Assembly (NCBI GenBank): GCA_021784375.1
Contig: JAJXSV010000015.1
Coordinates: 1 to 19,214 of the forward strand
Length of the DNA stretch: 19,214 bases
Direction of reading: 5' to 3'
Origin: Actinomycetes bacterium
GTDB lineage: Bacteria; Actinomycetota; Actinomycetes; S36-B12; UBA5976
Positions within the stretch are counted from its first letter, which is position 1. Every line of letters begins with the position of its first letter. Shown in pieces: positions 10,054 through 18,214 of the stretch. The notes under the pieces were generated by a model, which saw nothing but the letters and a program-made list of their open reading frames with translations, was not told the origin of the DNA and made no database searches. The translations under genes were made by a program, and so were the position numbers.

Positions 10054-10527
10054 ATGAACGAGATCGAGATCACGCTGACAGGCAATGTGTGCACCGACGT
10101 GCTGCAGCGCGAGGTGGCACCGGGCAGATTGGTGACGCGCTTCAACGTCGCCACCTCCCCACGCTTCTACAAGGACGGGCAGTGGACCGACGGGCCCACG
10201 TCGTTCTACAGCGTCGCCTGCTTCGGCACGCTGGGGGTCAACGTGTTCGCATCGGTGCACCGCGGCGAACCCGTGGTGGTGCGCGGCCGGGTACGCGTGC
10301 GCCAGTGGGAGAGCGAGGGCGTGCGCCGGAGTTCCGTCGATGTGGAGGCGGATACCGTCGGCCTCGACCTGCGGCGCGGGGCCGCCGTGTTCCAGAGGGC
10401 TGCGCGGGCGGCAGAACCGACCGACGATCCCTGGGCGGGTGTGGATCCGGCGCTGGCCGAGGATGGGCGGGCCGCCGGGCTGTCCGCGCAGCGCGTGCAG
10501 GCGGATGCGGCCACGGTCGCTGCCTAG
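10054..10527 (+). CDS. ssb: Single-stranded DNA-binding protein, SsbB-like paralogue
   Basis: A 157-residue OB-fold protein. The core runs from ITLTGNVCTDVLQRE through TRFNVATSPRFYKDGQWTDG, FYSVACFGTLGVNVFASVHRG and EPVVVRGRVRVRQWE, the usual SSB pattern. It binds single-stranded DNA as a tetramer. The C-terminus ends in ADAATVAA and lacks the acidic DDDIPF-type tip by which the main SSB recruits replication and repair partners. From memory, Streptomyces SsbB (about 156 residues) and mycobacterial SSBb also lack this tip, so this is probably the secondary paralogue and the main ssb lies elsewhere, next to rpsF/rpsR. The ATG at 10054 is preceded by a GGAG ribosome binding site. A strong hairpin follows, before ettA. 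Confidence 0.88.
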   Translation: MNEIEITLTGNVCTDVLQREVAPGRLVTRFNVATSPRFYKDGQWTDGPTSFYSVACFGTLGVNVFASVHRGEPVVVRGRVRVRQWESEGVRRSSVDVEADTVGLDLRRGAAVFQRAARAAEPTDDPWAGVDPALAEDGRAAGLSAQRVQADAATVAA

Positions 10528-10535
10528 TCCTGGAC

Positions 10536-10575
10536 GGCGGTGGTGGCAGGGTCGCGGGGCGGGGCCACCACCGCC
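10536..10575 (+). terminator. Strong hairpin terminator between ssb and ettA
   Basis: GGCGGTGGTGGC at 10536-10547 is perfectly complementary to GCCACCACCGCC at 10564-10575, giving a 12-bp stem with a 16-base loop just after the ssb stop. There is no T-run. It implies that ettA has its own promoter, and a leaderless -10 box is found 39 bases farther on. Confidence 0.65.
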
Positions 10576-10613
10576 TGCAGCTTCCGGCGGCGAGGGTCGG
10601 CCGAGTTCACCGA

Positions 10614-10619
10614 TACCAT
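10614..10619 (+). promoter_or_regulatory. -10 box (TACCAT) of a leaderless promoter for ettA
   Basis: TACCAT fits TANNNT and lies eight bases (TCCCGACC) before the GTG at 10628. No ribosome binding site precedes the GTG. With the terminator upstream, this suggests that ettA is transcribed on its own. Confidence 0.5.
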
Positions 10620-10627
10620 TCCCGACC

Positions 10628-12325
<1,698 letters not shown>

Positions 12326-12330
12326 TCGAC

Positions 12331-12756
12331 GTGGCCCGTCATCGCCTCACCGTCCCGCTCCGTTGGGCCGACTTCGACGCGCTCGGACACGTGAACAACG
12401 TGACCTACTTCGAGTACATGCAGGATGCCCGTGTCTCCCTCGTGCACGAGTTCGGTGCCGACAAGTCATCCCTCAAGGCCACCGGGCACCTCGTCGCACA
12501 CAATGAGATCGACTACCTGAAGCCGATCAACATGTCGGACCTGCAGGTCACCGTCGAGCTCTGGATCAGCCGCTTCGGTGGCGCCTCCTATGACGTCGAG
12601 TACGAGATCCTCGACCAGTCCGGGACGCTCTGTGCGCGGGCCCGGTCCGTCATGGTCACGGTGGACATGGCGACCGAGGCGGTCATGCGCATCCCCGATG
12701 ACGTGCGCGCCGCCATGTCGCGGTACTACGAGGAAGCCGACCAGCCCGGCCTCTGA
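12331..12756 (+). CDS. Acyl-CoA thioesterase, 4HBT / hotdog-fold family
   Basis: A 141-residue single-hotdog protein of the YbgC/FadM type. The active-site region RWADFDALGHVNNVTYFEYMQDAR at residues 11-34 carries the conserved Asp and the GHVNN turn of 4-hydroxybenzoyl-CoA-like thioesterases. The HNEIDYLKPI strand and the GGASYDVEYEI strand complete the fold. It should hydrolyse acyl-CoA or aromatic acyl-CoA thioesters; the chain preference is unknown. The GTG start lies five bases after the ettA stop, so it is very probably co-transcribed with ettA. From memory, a similar hotdog gene (Rv2475c) lies close to ettA in Mycobacterium tuberculosis. The stop codon directly abuts that of the convergent alpha-glucosidase. 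Confidence 0.9.
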   Translation: MARHRLTVPLRWADFDALGHVNNVTYFEYMQDARVSLVHEFGADKSSLKATGHLVAHNEIDYLKPINMSDLQVTVELWISRFGGASYDVEYEILDQSGTLCARARSVMVTVDMATEAVMRIPDDVRAAMSRYYEEADQPGL

Positions 12757-14499
12757 CTAGAGGGCCAGCCAGACCGCCGTGTCGGCGGGGATCACCAGGG
12801 CATTCGACGTGGTGCGCTCCAAGGGCACGCGCGAGGAGGCGAGGATGAGCCCGGCATTGGGAACCGCCACATCCTCAGGGCCGGTGTTGCACACCACGAG
12901 GACGCCTGCGGAGCCGAAGCGGCCGGGGCGCACGAACGCGAGGACGCTGTCACCCAGTCGCAGGTCGTCGCGCCAGTGCATCTCGCCCTCGCCGAGTGCC
13001 GGCAGTTCGCGTCGGAGTCGCAGGGCCTTGCGCGTGAGCTCGAGCATGGAGGCGGGGTCGTCGGTCTGCGCCTCGATGGAGAGGTCGCGCCAGTGGCGGG
13101 GCTGGGTCAACCAAGCGGTGCCGCCCGAGAAGCCGAAGGTCTCCCCGGCGCGCGTCCACGGCAGGGGTACGCGGCAGCCGTCGCGCAGGCCCTCCTTGCC
13201 GCCCGATCGGAACCAGGCCGGATCCTGGCGCTCGGACTCGGGGATCGCCGTGACCTCCTCGAGCGCCAACTCCTGGCCCTGGTAGATGTAGGCGCTCCCG
13301 GGGAGCGCCAGCATGAGCAGCATCATGGCGCGGGCACGGTCACGGCCGACGAGGTCCTGCGACTCCGAGAGGCGGGTGCGCGCGATGCGTGATTCCAGGC
13401 CCTCACCTGGGGCGATCACGACATCCGGACGCGGGCGATCGTTCAACGCGTAGCGATTCACGACCCGGGGCACGTCGTGGTTCTCCACGACCCAGGTGGT
13501 GGACGCCCCCACGGAGCGGTCCTGCTCGAGGGAGGAGTCCACGACGGGGCGCAGCTCGTCGGCACGGAAGTTGCAGTGGAGGAACGGGAAGTTGAAGCCG
13601 GAGTGCATCTCATCGGGGCGCAGGTAGGCCGCGAGACGCGCCGCCGTGCCCACCCAGATCTCGCCGACGAAGATGCGTGCCGGCGCGTAGCCGTCCGTGA
13701 TCGCGCGCCAGTGGCGGTAGATCTCGTGCACGCCGGGCTGGTCCCAGAAGGGCTCGGGGGCGATGTCCACGAGTGCGCCTTCCGCATCCAGGACCCGCTG
13801 CGGACCCCGGCTGTCCGGATATCCGGGCGCCTTCACCAGGCCGTGTGCGACGTCCACGCGGAAGCCGTCGACCCCGCGATCGAGCCAGAAGCGGATGGTG
13901 GCATCGAACTCCTCGACGATGTCGGGATTCTCCCAGTTGACGTCGGGCTGGGTGCTGTCGAAGAGGTGCAGGTACCAGTACCCCGTAGGCGTGCCGTCGG
14001 CGTCTGTCACCGGGGACCAGGCGTCGCCCGTGAACACGCAGCGCCAGTTGTTCGGTGGCAGCTCTCCCTGCGGGCCCTTGCCGGGGGCGACGTGGTAGCG
14101 CGCCCACTCCGGGGAGTCGGGAGCGGTTCCCAGTGCCGCCTGGAAGAAGCGGTGCTCCGAGCTGGTGTGATTGGGCACCAGGTCGACGAGCACCTTCAAG
14201 CCGAAGCCGTGCGCCTCGACGATGAGCGCCTCGACCTCGCCGAGGGTGCCGAAGCGACGGTCGATGTCGCGATAGTCGGCTACGTCGTAGCCGCCATCGT
14301 TGTCCGGGCTTCGGTAGAAGGGCGAGAACCAGACCGCGTCCACGCCCAGGTCCGCGAGGTAGCGGAGCCGGGCCCGCACGCCGTTGGCGTCGCCGTAGCC
14401 GTCGCCGTCGGCGTCGTTCCAGGACTTGGGGTAGATCTGGTAGATGACGGCGTCGCGCCACCAATCGGAGGCCCGATGCGAGGGGCGTTCGTTCGACAT
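12757..14499 (-). CDS. aglA: Alpha-glucosidase, GH13 family (AglA / oligo-1,6-glucosidase type)
   Basis: A 580-residue cytoplasmic enzyme that should release glucose from maltose, isomaltose or short maltodextrins. The N-terminus WWRDAVIYQIYPKSW (residues 13-27) and the calcium-like loop DADGDGYGD are typical of this GH13 subgroup. The catalytic residues are Asp216 (GFRVDVAHG), Glu280 (FVGEIW) and Asp342 (VVENHD), with DLVPNHTS at 106-113. It differs from TreS in lacking a kinase domain and having a longer loop after the first strands. I infer the aglA name partly from context: aglA next to glbO is, from memory, the arrangement in mycobacteria. The ATG has only a weak ribosome binding site. 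It follows glbO after an 83-base gap that contains the palindrome GGCGATCGCC at 14557-14566 but no clear terminator, so read-through from the upstream operon is possible. Confidence 0.92.
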   Translation of the reverse strand: MSNERPSHRASDWWRDAVIYQIYPKSWNDADGDGYGDANGVRARLRYLADLGVDAVWFSPFYRSPDNDGGYDVADYRDIDRRFGTLGEVEALIVEAHGFGLKVLVDLVPNHTSSEHRFFQAALGTAPDSPEWARYHVAPGKGPQGELPPNNWRCVFTGDAWSPVTDADGTPTGYWYLHLFDSTQPDVNWENPDIVEEFDATIRFWLDRGVDGFRVDVAHGLVKAPGYPDSRGPQRVLDAEGALVDIAPEPFWDQPGVHEIYRHWRAITDGYAPARIFVGEIWVGTAARLAAYLRPDEMHSGFNFPFLHCNFRADELRPVVDSSLEQDRSVGASTTWVVENHDVPRVVNRYALNDRPRPDVVIAPGEGLESRIARTRLSESQDLVGRDRARAMMLLMLALPGSAYIYQGQELALEEVTAIPESERQDPAWFRSGGKEGLRDGCRVPLPWTRAGETFGFSGGTAWLTQPRHWRDLSIEAQTDDPASMLELTRKALRLRRELPALGEGEMHWRDDLRLGDSVLAFVRPGRFGSAGVLVVCNTGPEDVAVPNAGLILASSRVPLERTTSNALVIPADTAVWLAL

Positions 14500-14582
14500 A
14501 GTGTGCCCATTCTGCCCTGCCCGGTCGGCCCTCCCGAACGGCCGCCAGGGACGTCAGGCGATCGCCGCAAAGGCCGGCTCAC

Positions 14583-14984
14583 TCACAGCAGGGAGGGGCC
14601 GGGCTCGCCCGCGTTCATCAGGAATTCGGCCGCGGTGAGCAGGTAGTTCCGCAACGCATCGTGGTCTGCGGGCGCCGTCCGCTGCTCATCCAGGGCCGCC
14701 AGCATGTGGGTGAGCCAGGCATCGCGGGCGGCCTCGTCGATGACGAACGGCAGGTGCCGTTGACGCAGGCGGGGATGGCCCCGCGTCTCCGAGTAGGTGT
14801 GCGGGCCACCCCAGTACTGGGCGAGGAAGAGCGCCAGCCGCGCCGCCGCGGGCTCCAGGTCGGCCTCGGCGTACATCGGTCGCAGCAGGGGGTCCGCGGC
14901 GACCCCGCGATAGAAGGCAGCGGCCAGCGAGGAGAAGAAGGGCATACCTCCGACGCGCTCGTACAGCGTGGGTTCCTCGTTCAT
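14583..14984 (-). CDS. glbO: Truncated haemoglobin, group II (GlbO)
   Basis: A 133-residue 2-on-2 globin. The key positions match mycobacterial GlbO with a two-residue shift: Tyr25 (B10), Tyr38 (CD1), His77 (F8, the haem ligand) and Trp90 (G8). The YERVGGMPFF start, QYWGGP at 57-62 and RGHPRLRQRH are family hallmarks. GlbO proteins bind oxygen very tightly and are linked to peroxide or NO chemistry and to respiration near the membrane. The ATG overlaps the stop of the mscS-family gene by four bases (ATGA), so the two are translationally coupled. The product is complete, with no missing ligand. Confidence 0.96.
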   Translation of the reverse strand: MNEEPTLYERVGGMPFFSSLAAAFYRGVAADPLLRPMYAEADLEPAAARLALFLAQYWGGPHTYSETRGHPRLRQRHLPFVIDEAARDAWLTHMLAALDEQRTAPADHDALRNYLLTAAEFLMNAGEPGPSLL

Positions 14985-15928
14985 CGCGGCGCCTGCGGTG
15001 CCGGGGGAGCGCCGGGGCCGGAGAAGGGCCGGGCCAGGACCGGCACCCGGACGCCCTCACGGTCGAAGGCGTTCTTGATGCGTTCCCGCAGTTCACGGGT
15101 GACGGGCACCTGCTGCTCGGGCGCCGCCTTGGCGATGACGCGGATGAACACGGCCTCACCGGACACGGATTCCACGCCCGCGAACTCCGGCCGTCCGAGC
15201 AGCATGTCGTCGAACGCTGGGTCCTCATCCATCTTCGTCGAGACCGCCTCGACGATCTGCCGGACCCGGGTGAGGTCCTCGTCGTAGGCCACCGGCATGT
15301 CCATGACGGCCAGCGTCCAGCCCTGGCTGCGATTGGCGACGCGCACGACCTCCCCGTTGCGCACGTACCAGACCACACCGGTGAGGTCACGCAGGCGGGT
15401 GATGCGGAGCGTGATCTCCTCGACGGTCCCCACCACCGCGCCGACGTCGACGATGTCGCCGACGCCGTACTGGTCCTCGATGATGATGAAGATGCCGGCC
15501 AGGTAGTCCTTGACCAGGGCCTGGGCCCCGAACCCGAGCGCCACACCGAGGACGCCAGCCGATGCGAGGAGCGGGCCCAGGTCGATGCCGAGGCGTGACA
15601 GCACGATGAGCAGGCCGATCGACCAGATCGCCACCGAGGAGGTGCTGCGCAGCAGTTGCCCGATGGCTTCGGCGCGTTGCTCTCCGCGCTCACCCATGAG
15701 CATCTCGGTGAGTTCAGCCGTGCGCGCATTGCGCTTCTCGAGTCCGTGCCTGGTGTGGCGCGCAGCCTTCGCCGCCCGTTCCACCGTGCGCTTGATCGCC
15801 CGCGAGAGCACGAGGTTGATGAGGTAGGTGGCGATGAGCACGAGCAGGACGTAGAGGGGTGTGCCCTCGAACCAGTGCGTCACCATGGTCCAGAACGACC
15901 TGGAAGCGGCCAGCATCGAGACGGTCAT
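14981..15928 (-). CDS. Small-conductance mechanosensitive channel, MscS family
   Basis: A 315-residue membrane protein. A first helix (about residues 25-43) is followed by a basic, coiled-coil-like stretch (AIKRTVERAAKAARHTRH). A second helix (about 100-118) leads to the pore helix LLASAGVLGVALGFGAQALVKD with its glycine/alanine packing pattern. The beta domain begins FIIIEDQYGVGDIVDVGAVVGTVEEITLRITRLRD, the MscS hallmark, and includes WYVRNGEVVRVANRS. A cytoplasmic alpha/beta domain follows. Such channels open when membrane tension rises after hypo-osmotic shock and release solutes. The frame is open far upstream, but that part lies antiparallel-frame within the peptidase gene; ATG 15928 overlaps the peptidase stop by four bases. 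The C-terminus is proline-rich. It sits between the oligopeptidase and glbO genes in one operon. Confidence 0.93.
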   Translation of the reverse strand: MTVSMLAASRSFWTMVTHWFEGTPLYVLLVLIATYLINLVLSRAIKRTVERAAKAARHTRHGLEKRNARTAELTEMLMGERGEQRAEAIGQLLRSTSSVAIWSIGLLIVLSRLGIDLGPLLASAGVLGVALGFGAQALVKDYLAGIFIIIEDQYGVGDIVDVGAVVGTVEEITLRITRLRDLTGVVWYVRNGEVVRVANRSQGWTLAVMDMPVAYDEDLTRVRQIVEAVSTKMDEDPAFDDMLLGRPEFAGVESVSGEAVFIRVIAKAAPEQQVPVTRELRERIKNAFDREGVRVPVLARPFSGPGAPPAPQAPR

Positions 15929-18009
15929 GCTTCGGGCACCTCCAGCCCCGTCCATTGGGCGGCGAACGCCAGGACATCCGCCAACCTGCCGACCGAGCGG
16001 TCCAGCGAGCGGGCGGAATGGCCCACATTCTCCTCGGCGCGCAGCAGGATGTCGCGGTCCGCCACCTGTGCGTGCTGCAGGGCGGCGCACATCTTGCGCC
16101 CGTGCATGGGGTCGACCCGGCTGTCGCTGTCGAAGACGGTGATGAGCGTCGCCGGGTAGGCCCGGCCCGCAGTCACGTGATGGTAGGGGCTGTATGAGGA
16201 AAGCCATTGGAATTCCTCGGCTTTCGCCGCGCTCCCGTACTCCACGTTCCAGGTGGCACCAAGGCCGACGGTCTCGTAGCGGATCATGTCGAGCAGCGCC
16301 GCCTCGCAGATGACGGCGGCGAACAACTCCGGTCGCTGCGTCATGCAGGCGCCGACGAGGAGGCCACCGTTGCTGCCGCCGGAGATCGCGAGCTGGCCGG
16401 TGTTGGTCCAGCCGCCCTCCAGCAGCCACTTGGCGGCCGCGATGAAGTCGTCGAAGGAATGCTGCTTGTTGGCGAGCATCCCATCGCGATGCCATTCCTC
16501 GCCCTCCTCGCCGCCGCCGCGGATGTTGGCGATGGCGTAGACGCCGCCCGCCTCCACCCACGCCAGCTGGCCCGCGGAGAACGCGGGTTCCAGCGAGACG
16601 CCGAAGCCGCCGTACCCGTAGAGGATCGTGGGACGCGGTCGATCCGGGACGCCGGTCGGGGAGATGACGAACATCCGCACCTCGGTGCCGTCGGACGAGG
16701 TGTACGTGACGTGCCTGGTCTCCACCTTCGGCACTTCGACGATGCCGGGCGGCGAGGCCCACAGCCGGTGCACATCGGTGCTCGCGTCGTAGCAGTACAC
16801 GCTCGCCGGGGTCGTGTTGTCGGTGTAGGAGTACCAGATCTCGTGACCACCGTCGTATCGCTCCGTCGACTGCGCGATGGTGCCGAAGCCGGGGAGTGTG
16901 AGCTCGCGCTTGCGGGCGCCCGTCACCGCGTCGTGCGCGGTCATGGTGGCGACGGTGTGCAGCGTCCAGGTGACGATGACCTCAGGTGCGGGCATACCGA
17001 CGCTGAGCACCATGAAGTTCTCGAGCACGGACTGCTCGTCCTGCGGCACCAGTTCGCGCCAGTGCTGCGGACGGGGGTCGGCTGCCGGGGCGACGAGCAG
17101 GCGCCCGCGGGGTGCATCCAGGTCGGTGTGGATGTAGGCGGTCCCATCGCGGTCGGCGTGGATGGAGGTCTGGGCGTCGACGCCCACCTGGATCGGCAGC
17201 AACTCCGGAGCCTCCGGGCTGCTGGCGTGGAGGTCGGCCCACCAAAGGTCGTTGCGTGGTGCGGTGCCCTCGGAAGCGGAGACCTGCAGCCAGCGCCCGT
17301 CCCTGCTCACGTCGACGTCGTAGTAGTTGGTGAACGCGAGCCCGGCTCCGAAGACCTCGACGTCGGTGCTGTCGGCGTCGGAGCCGATGCGGTGCAGGTA
17401 CACGCGGCGATGGAACTGGGCCTCATCGGGCGGCAGCAGCGACGGGTGCAGCCGGCGCACGAAGTAGAAGGCCGAGGAGTCGGCGAGCCAGGCCACGGGG
17501 CTGTAGCGAGCCCGGTCGATGGGCGCATCGACGAGTGCCATGTCCTCGATGCGGGCCACGTACAGCGTGGACTCCTCGGAGCCGCCGAGCGACAGTTGGT
17601 AGGCGAGGAGGCGTCCATCGGGTGACACCTGCCAGGCGTCGAGCGTTGTCAACCCGTTCTGGTCGAGCGCCATGGGATCGATGAGCGATCGCTCGGCACC
17701 CTCTGCATCGACGGTGAGCAGCACAGGATGCTGCTGGTCGCCGTTGCGGCGCATGAAGAAGCGCCGCGAACCGCGCCAGATCGGAGCGGAGACGCCTCCG
17801 CCCGAGAGCAGTTCCGTGAGGCGCCGCTGCCAGTGCGCGCGCCCGACCCAGAGCGACGCGCGCTCCGCGATGAGGCGCCGCTGCTCGGCGCTCCAGCCGA
17901 CGGTGCGGGGATCGGAGGGGTCCTCAAGCCAGCGGTACGGATCCGGCACGGCCAGGCCGTGCAGGACATCGACGACATCGGCGCGCTCCGCGGCGGGATA
18001 GGTCAGCAC
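15925..18009 (-). CDS. Prolyl oligopeptidase family serine peptidase (S9A)
   Basis: A 694-residue soluble enzyme, the usual length for prolyl endopeptidase. It starts with VPDPYRWLEDPSDPRT (about residues 21-36), the family N-terminal signature. A seven-bladed beta-propeller follows, then an alpha/beta-hydrolase domain from about residue 430. The catalytic triad is Ser546 (GGSNGG), Asp629 (FDSDSRVDP) and His664 (NVGHSA); the spacing of 83 and 35 residues is close to that in porcine prolyl oligopeptidase (87 and 39). It cleaves short peptides after proline, probably in the cytoplasm, as no signal peptide is seen. GTG 18009 is chosen because a TAGGTT box lies six bases upstream and no ribosome binding site is present. 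It is the first gene of an operon with the mscS-family gene and glbO, joined by 4-bp overlaps. Confidence 0.95.
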   Translation of the reverse strand: MLTYPAAERADVVDVLHGLAVPDPYRWLEDPSDPRTVGWSAEQRRLIAERASLWVGRAHWQRRLTELLSGGGVSAPIWRGSRRFFMRRNGDQQHPVLLTVDAEGAERSLIDPMALDQNGLTTLDAWQVSPDGRLLAYQLSLGGSEESTLYVARIEDMALVDAPIDRARYSPVAWLADSSAFYFVRRLHPSLLPPDEAQFHRRVYLHRIGSDADSTDVEVFGAGLAFTNYYDVDVSRDGRWLQVSASEGTAPRNDLWWADLHASSPEAPELLPIQVGVDAQTSIHADRDGTAYIHTDLDAPRGRLLVAPAADPRPQHWRELVPQDEQSVLENFMVLSVGMPAPEVIVTWTLHTVATMTAHDAVTGARKRELTLPGFGTIAQSTERYDGGHEIWYSYTDNTTPASVYCYDASTDVHRLWASPPGIVEVPKVETRHVTYTSSDGTEVRMFVISPTGVPDRPRPTILYGYGGFGVSLEPAFSAGQLAWVEAGGVYAIANIRGGGEEGEEWHRDGMLANKQHSFDDFIAAAKWLLEGGWTNTGQLAISGGSNGGLLVGACMTQRPELFAAVICEAALLDMIRYETVGLGATWNVEYGSAAKAEEFQWLSSYSPYHHVTAGRAYPATLITVFDSDSRVDPMHGRKMCAALQHAQVADRDILLRAEENVGHSARSLDRSVGRLADVLAFAAQWTGLEVPEA

Positions 18010-18015
18010 GACGAA

Positions 18016-18021
18016 AACCTA
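18016..18021 (-). promoter_or_regulatory. -10 box (TAGGTT) of a leaderless promoter for the prolyl oligopeptidase operon
   Basis: TAGGTT on the minus strand is followed by six bases (TTCGTC) and the GTG at 18009. The hexamer and spacing are identical to those of the tauE-like gene. No ribosome binding site and no clear -35 are present. Confidence 0.6.
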
Positions 18022-18214
18022 ATGGTCCCGGCCCCCGAGCACGCGCCGGGCCAGCGCCGGACCCGCGGCCACGCCCGCCAGGAATGCATGCATGAGCGGT
18101 GGGGGCACCGCTCCCGCATGCATCAGCGGTGGTGAGCCGAGAAGGTTGGAACCGGCGGGTCCATTTCCACGGTGCCCCTGCGTGTGGTGGGCTTGCCCCA
18201 ACGGAGGTGGCGGC
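18022..18214. other. Divergent intergenic region upstream of malQ with repeats
   Basis: About 190 bases between the -10 box of the oligopeptidase operon and malQ. It holds two near-identical 17-base direct repeats, a 7-bp hairpin between them and a GGTTGGAACC palindrome at 18144-18153. GGAGG at 18203-18207 is the malQ ribosome binding site. No TANNNT box at a convincing distance from malQ is seen. Confidence 0.5.
18086..18132. repeat. Paired 17-base direct repeat with internal hairpin
   Basis: GCATGCATGAGCGGTGG at 18086-18102 and GCATGCATCAGCGGTGG at 18116-18132 differ at one base and are 30 bases apart, about three helical turns. Between them, AGCGGTG (18095-18101) and CACCGCT (18106-18112) form a hairpin with a GGGG loop. 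The arrangement could be a regulator-binding site upstream of malQ or an RNA hairpin in its leader. Confidence 0.6.

Noticed and set aside
10340..10627. N-terminal extension of ettA into the ssb gene
   Set aside because: It would overlap ssb by 188 bases and include a terminator hairpin. The family N-terminus starts at GTG 10628.
14557..14566. Palindrome GGCGATCGCC between glbO and the alpha-glucosidase
   Set aside because: A 10-base GC-rich palindrome is expected by chance at this composition, and nothing nearby supports an operator or terminator.
15929..16762. Upstream in-frame extension of the mscS-family gene, giving 593 codons
   Set aside because: The extension lies wholly within the peptidase gene in another frame and is Arg/Gly-rich without pattern. 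ATG 15928 gives the normal family N-terminus and a typical 4-bp overlap.
16207..17625. A 472-codon plus-strand open frame opposite the prolyl oligopeptidase gene
   Set aside because: No domain is recognisable, and the opposite strand encodes a complete catalytic triad and propeller.
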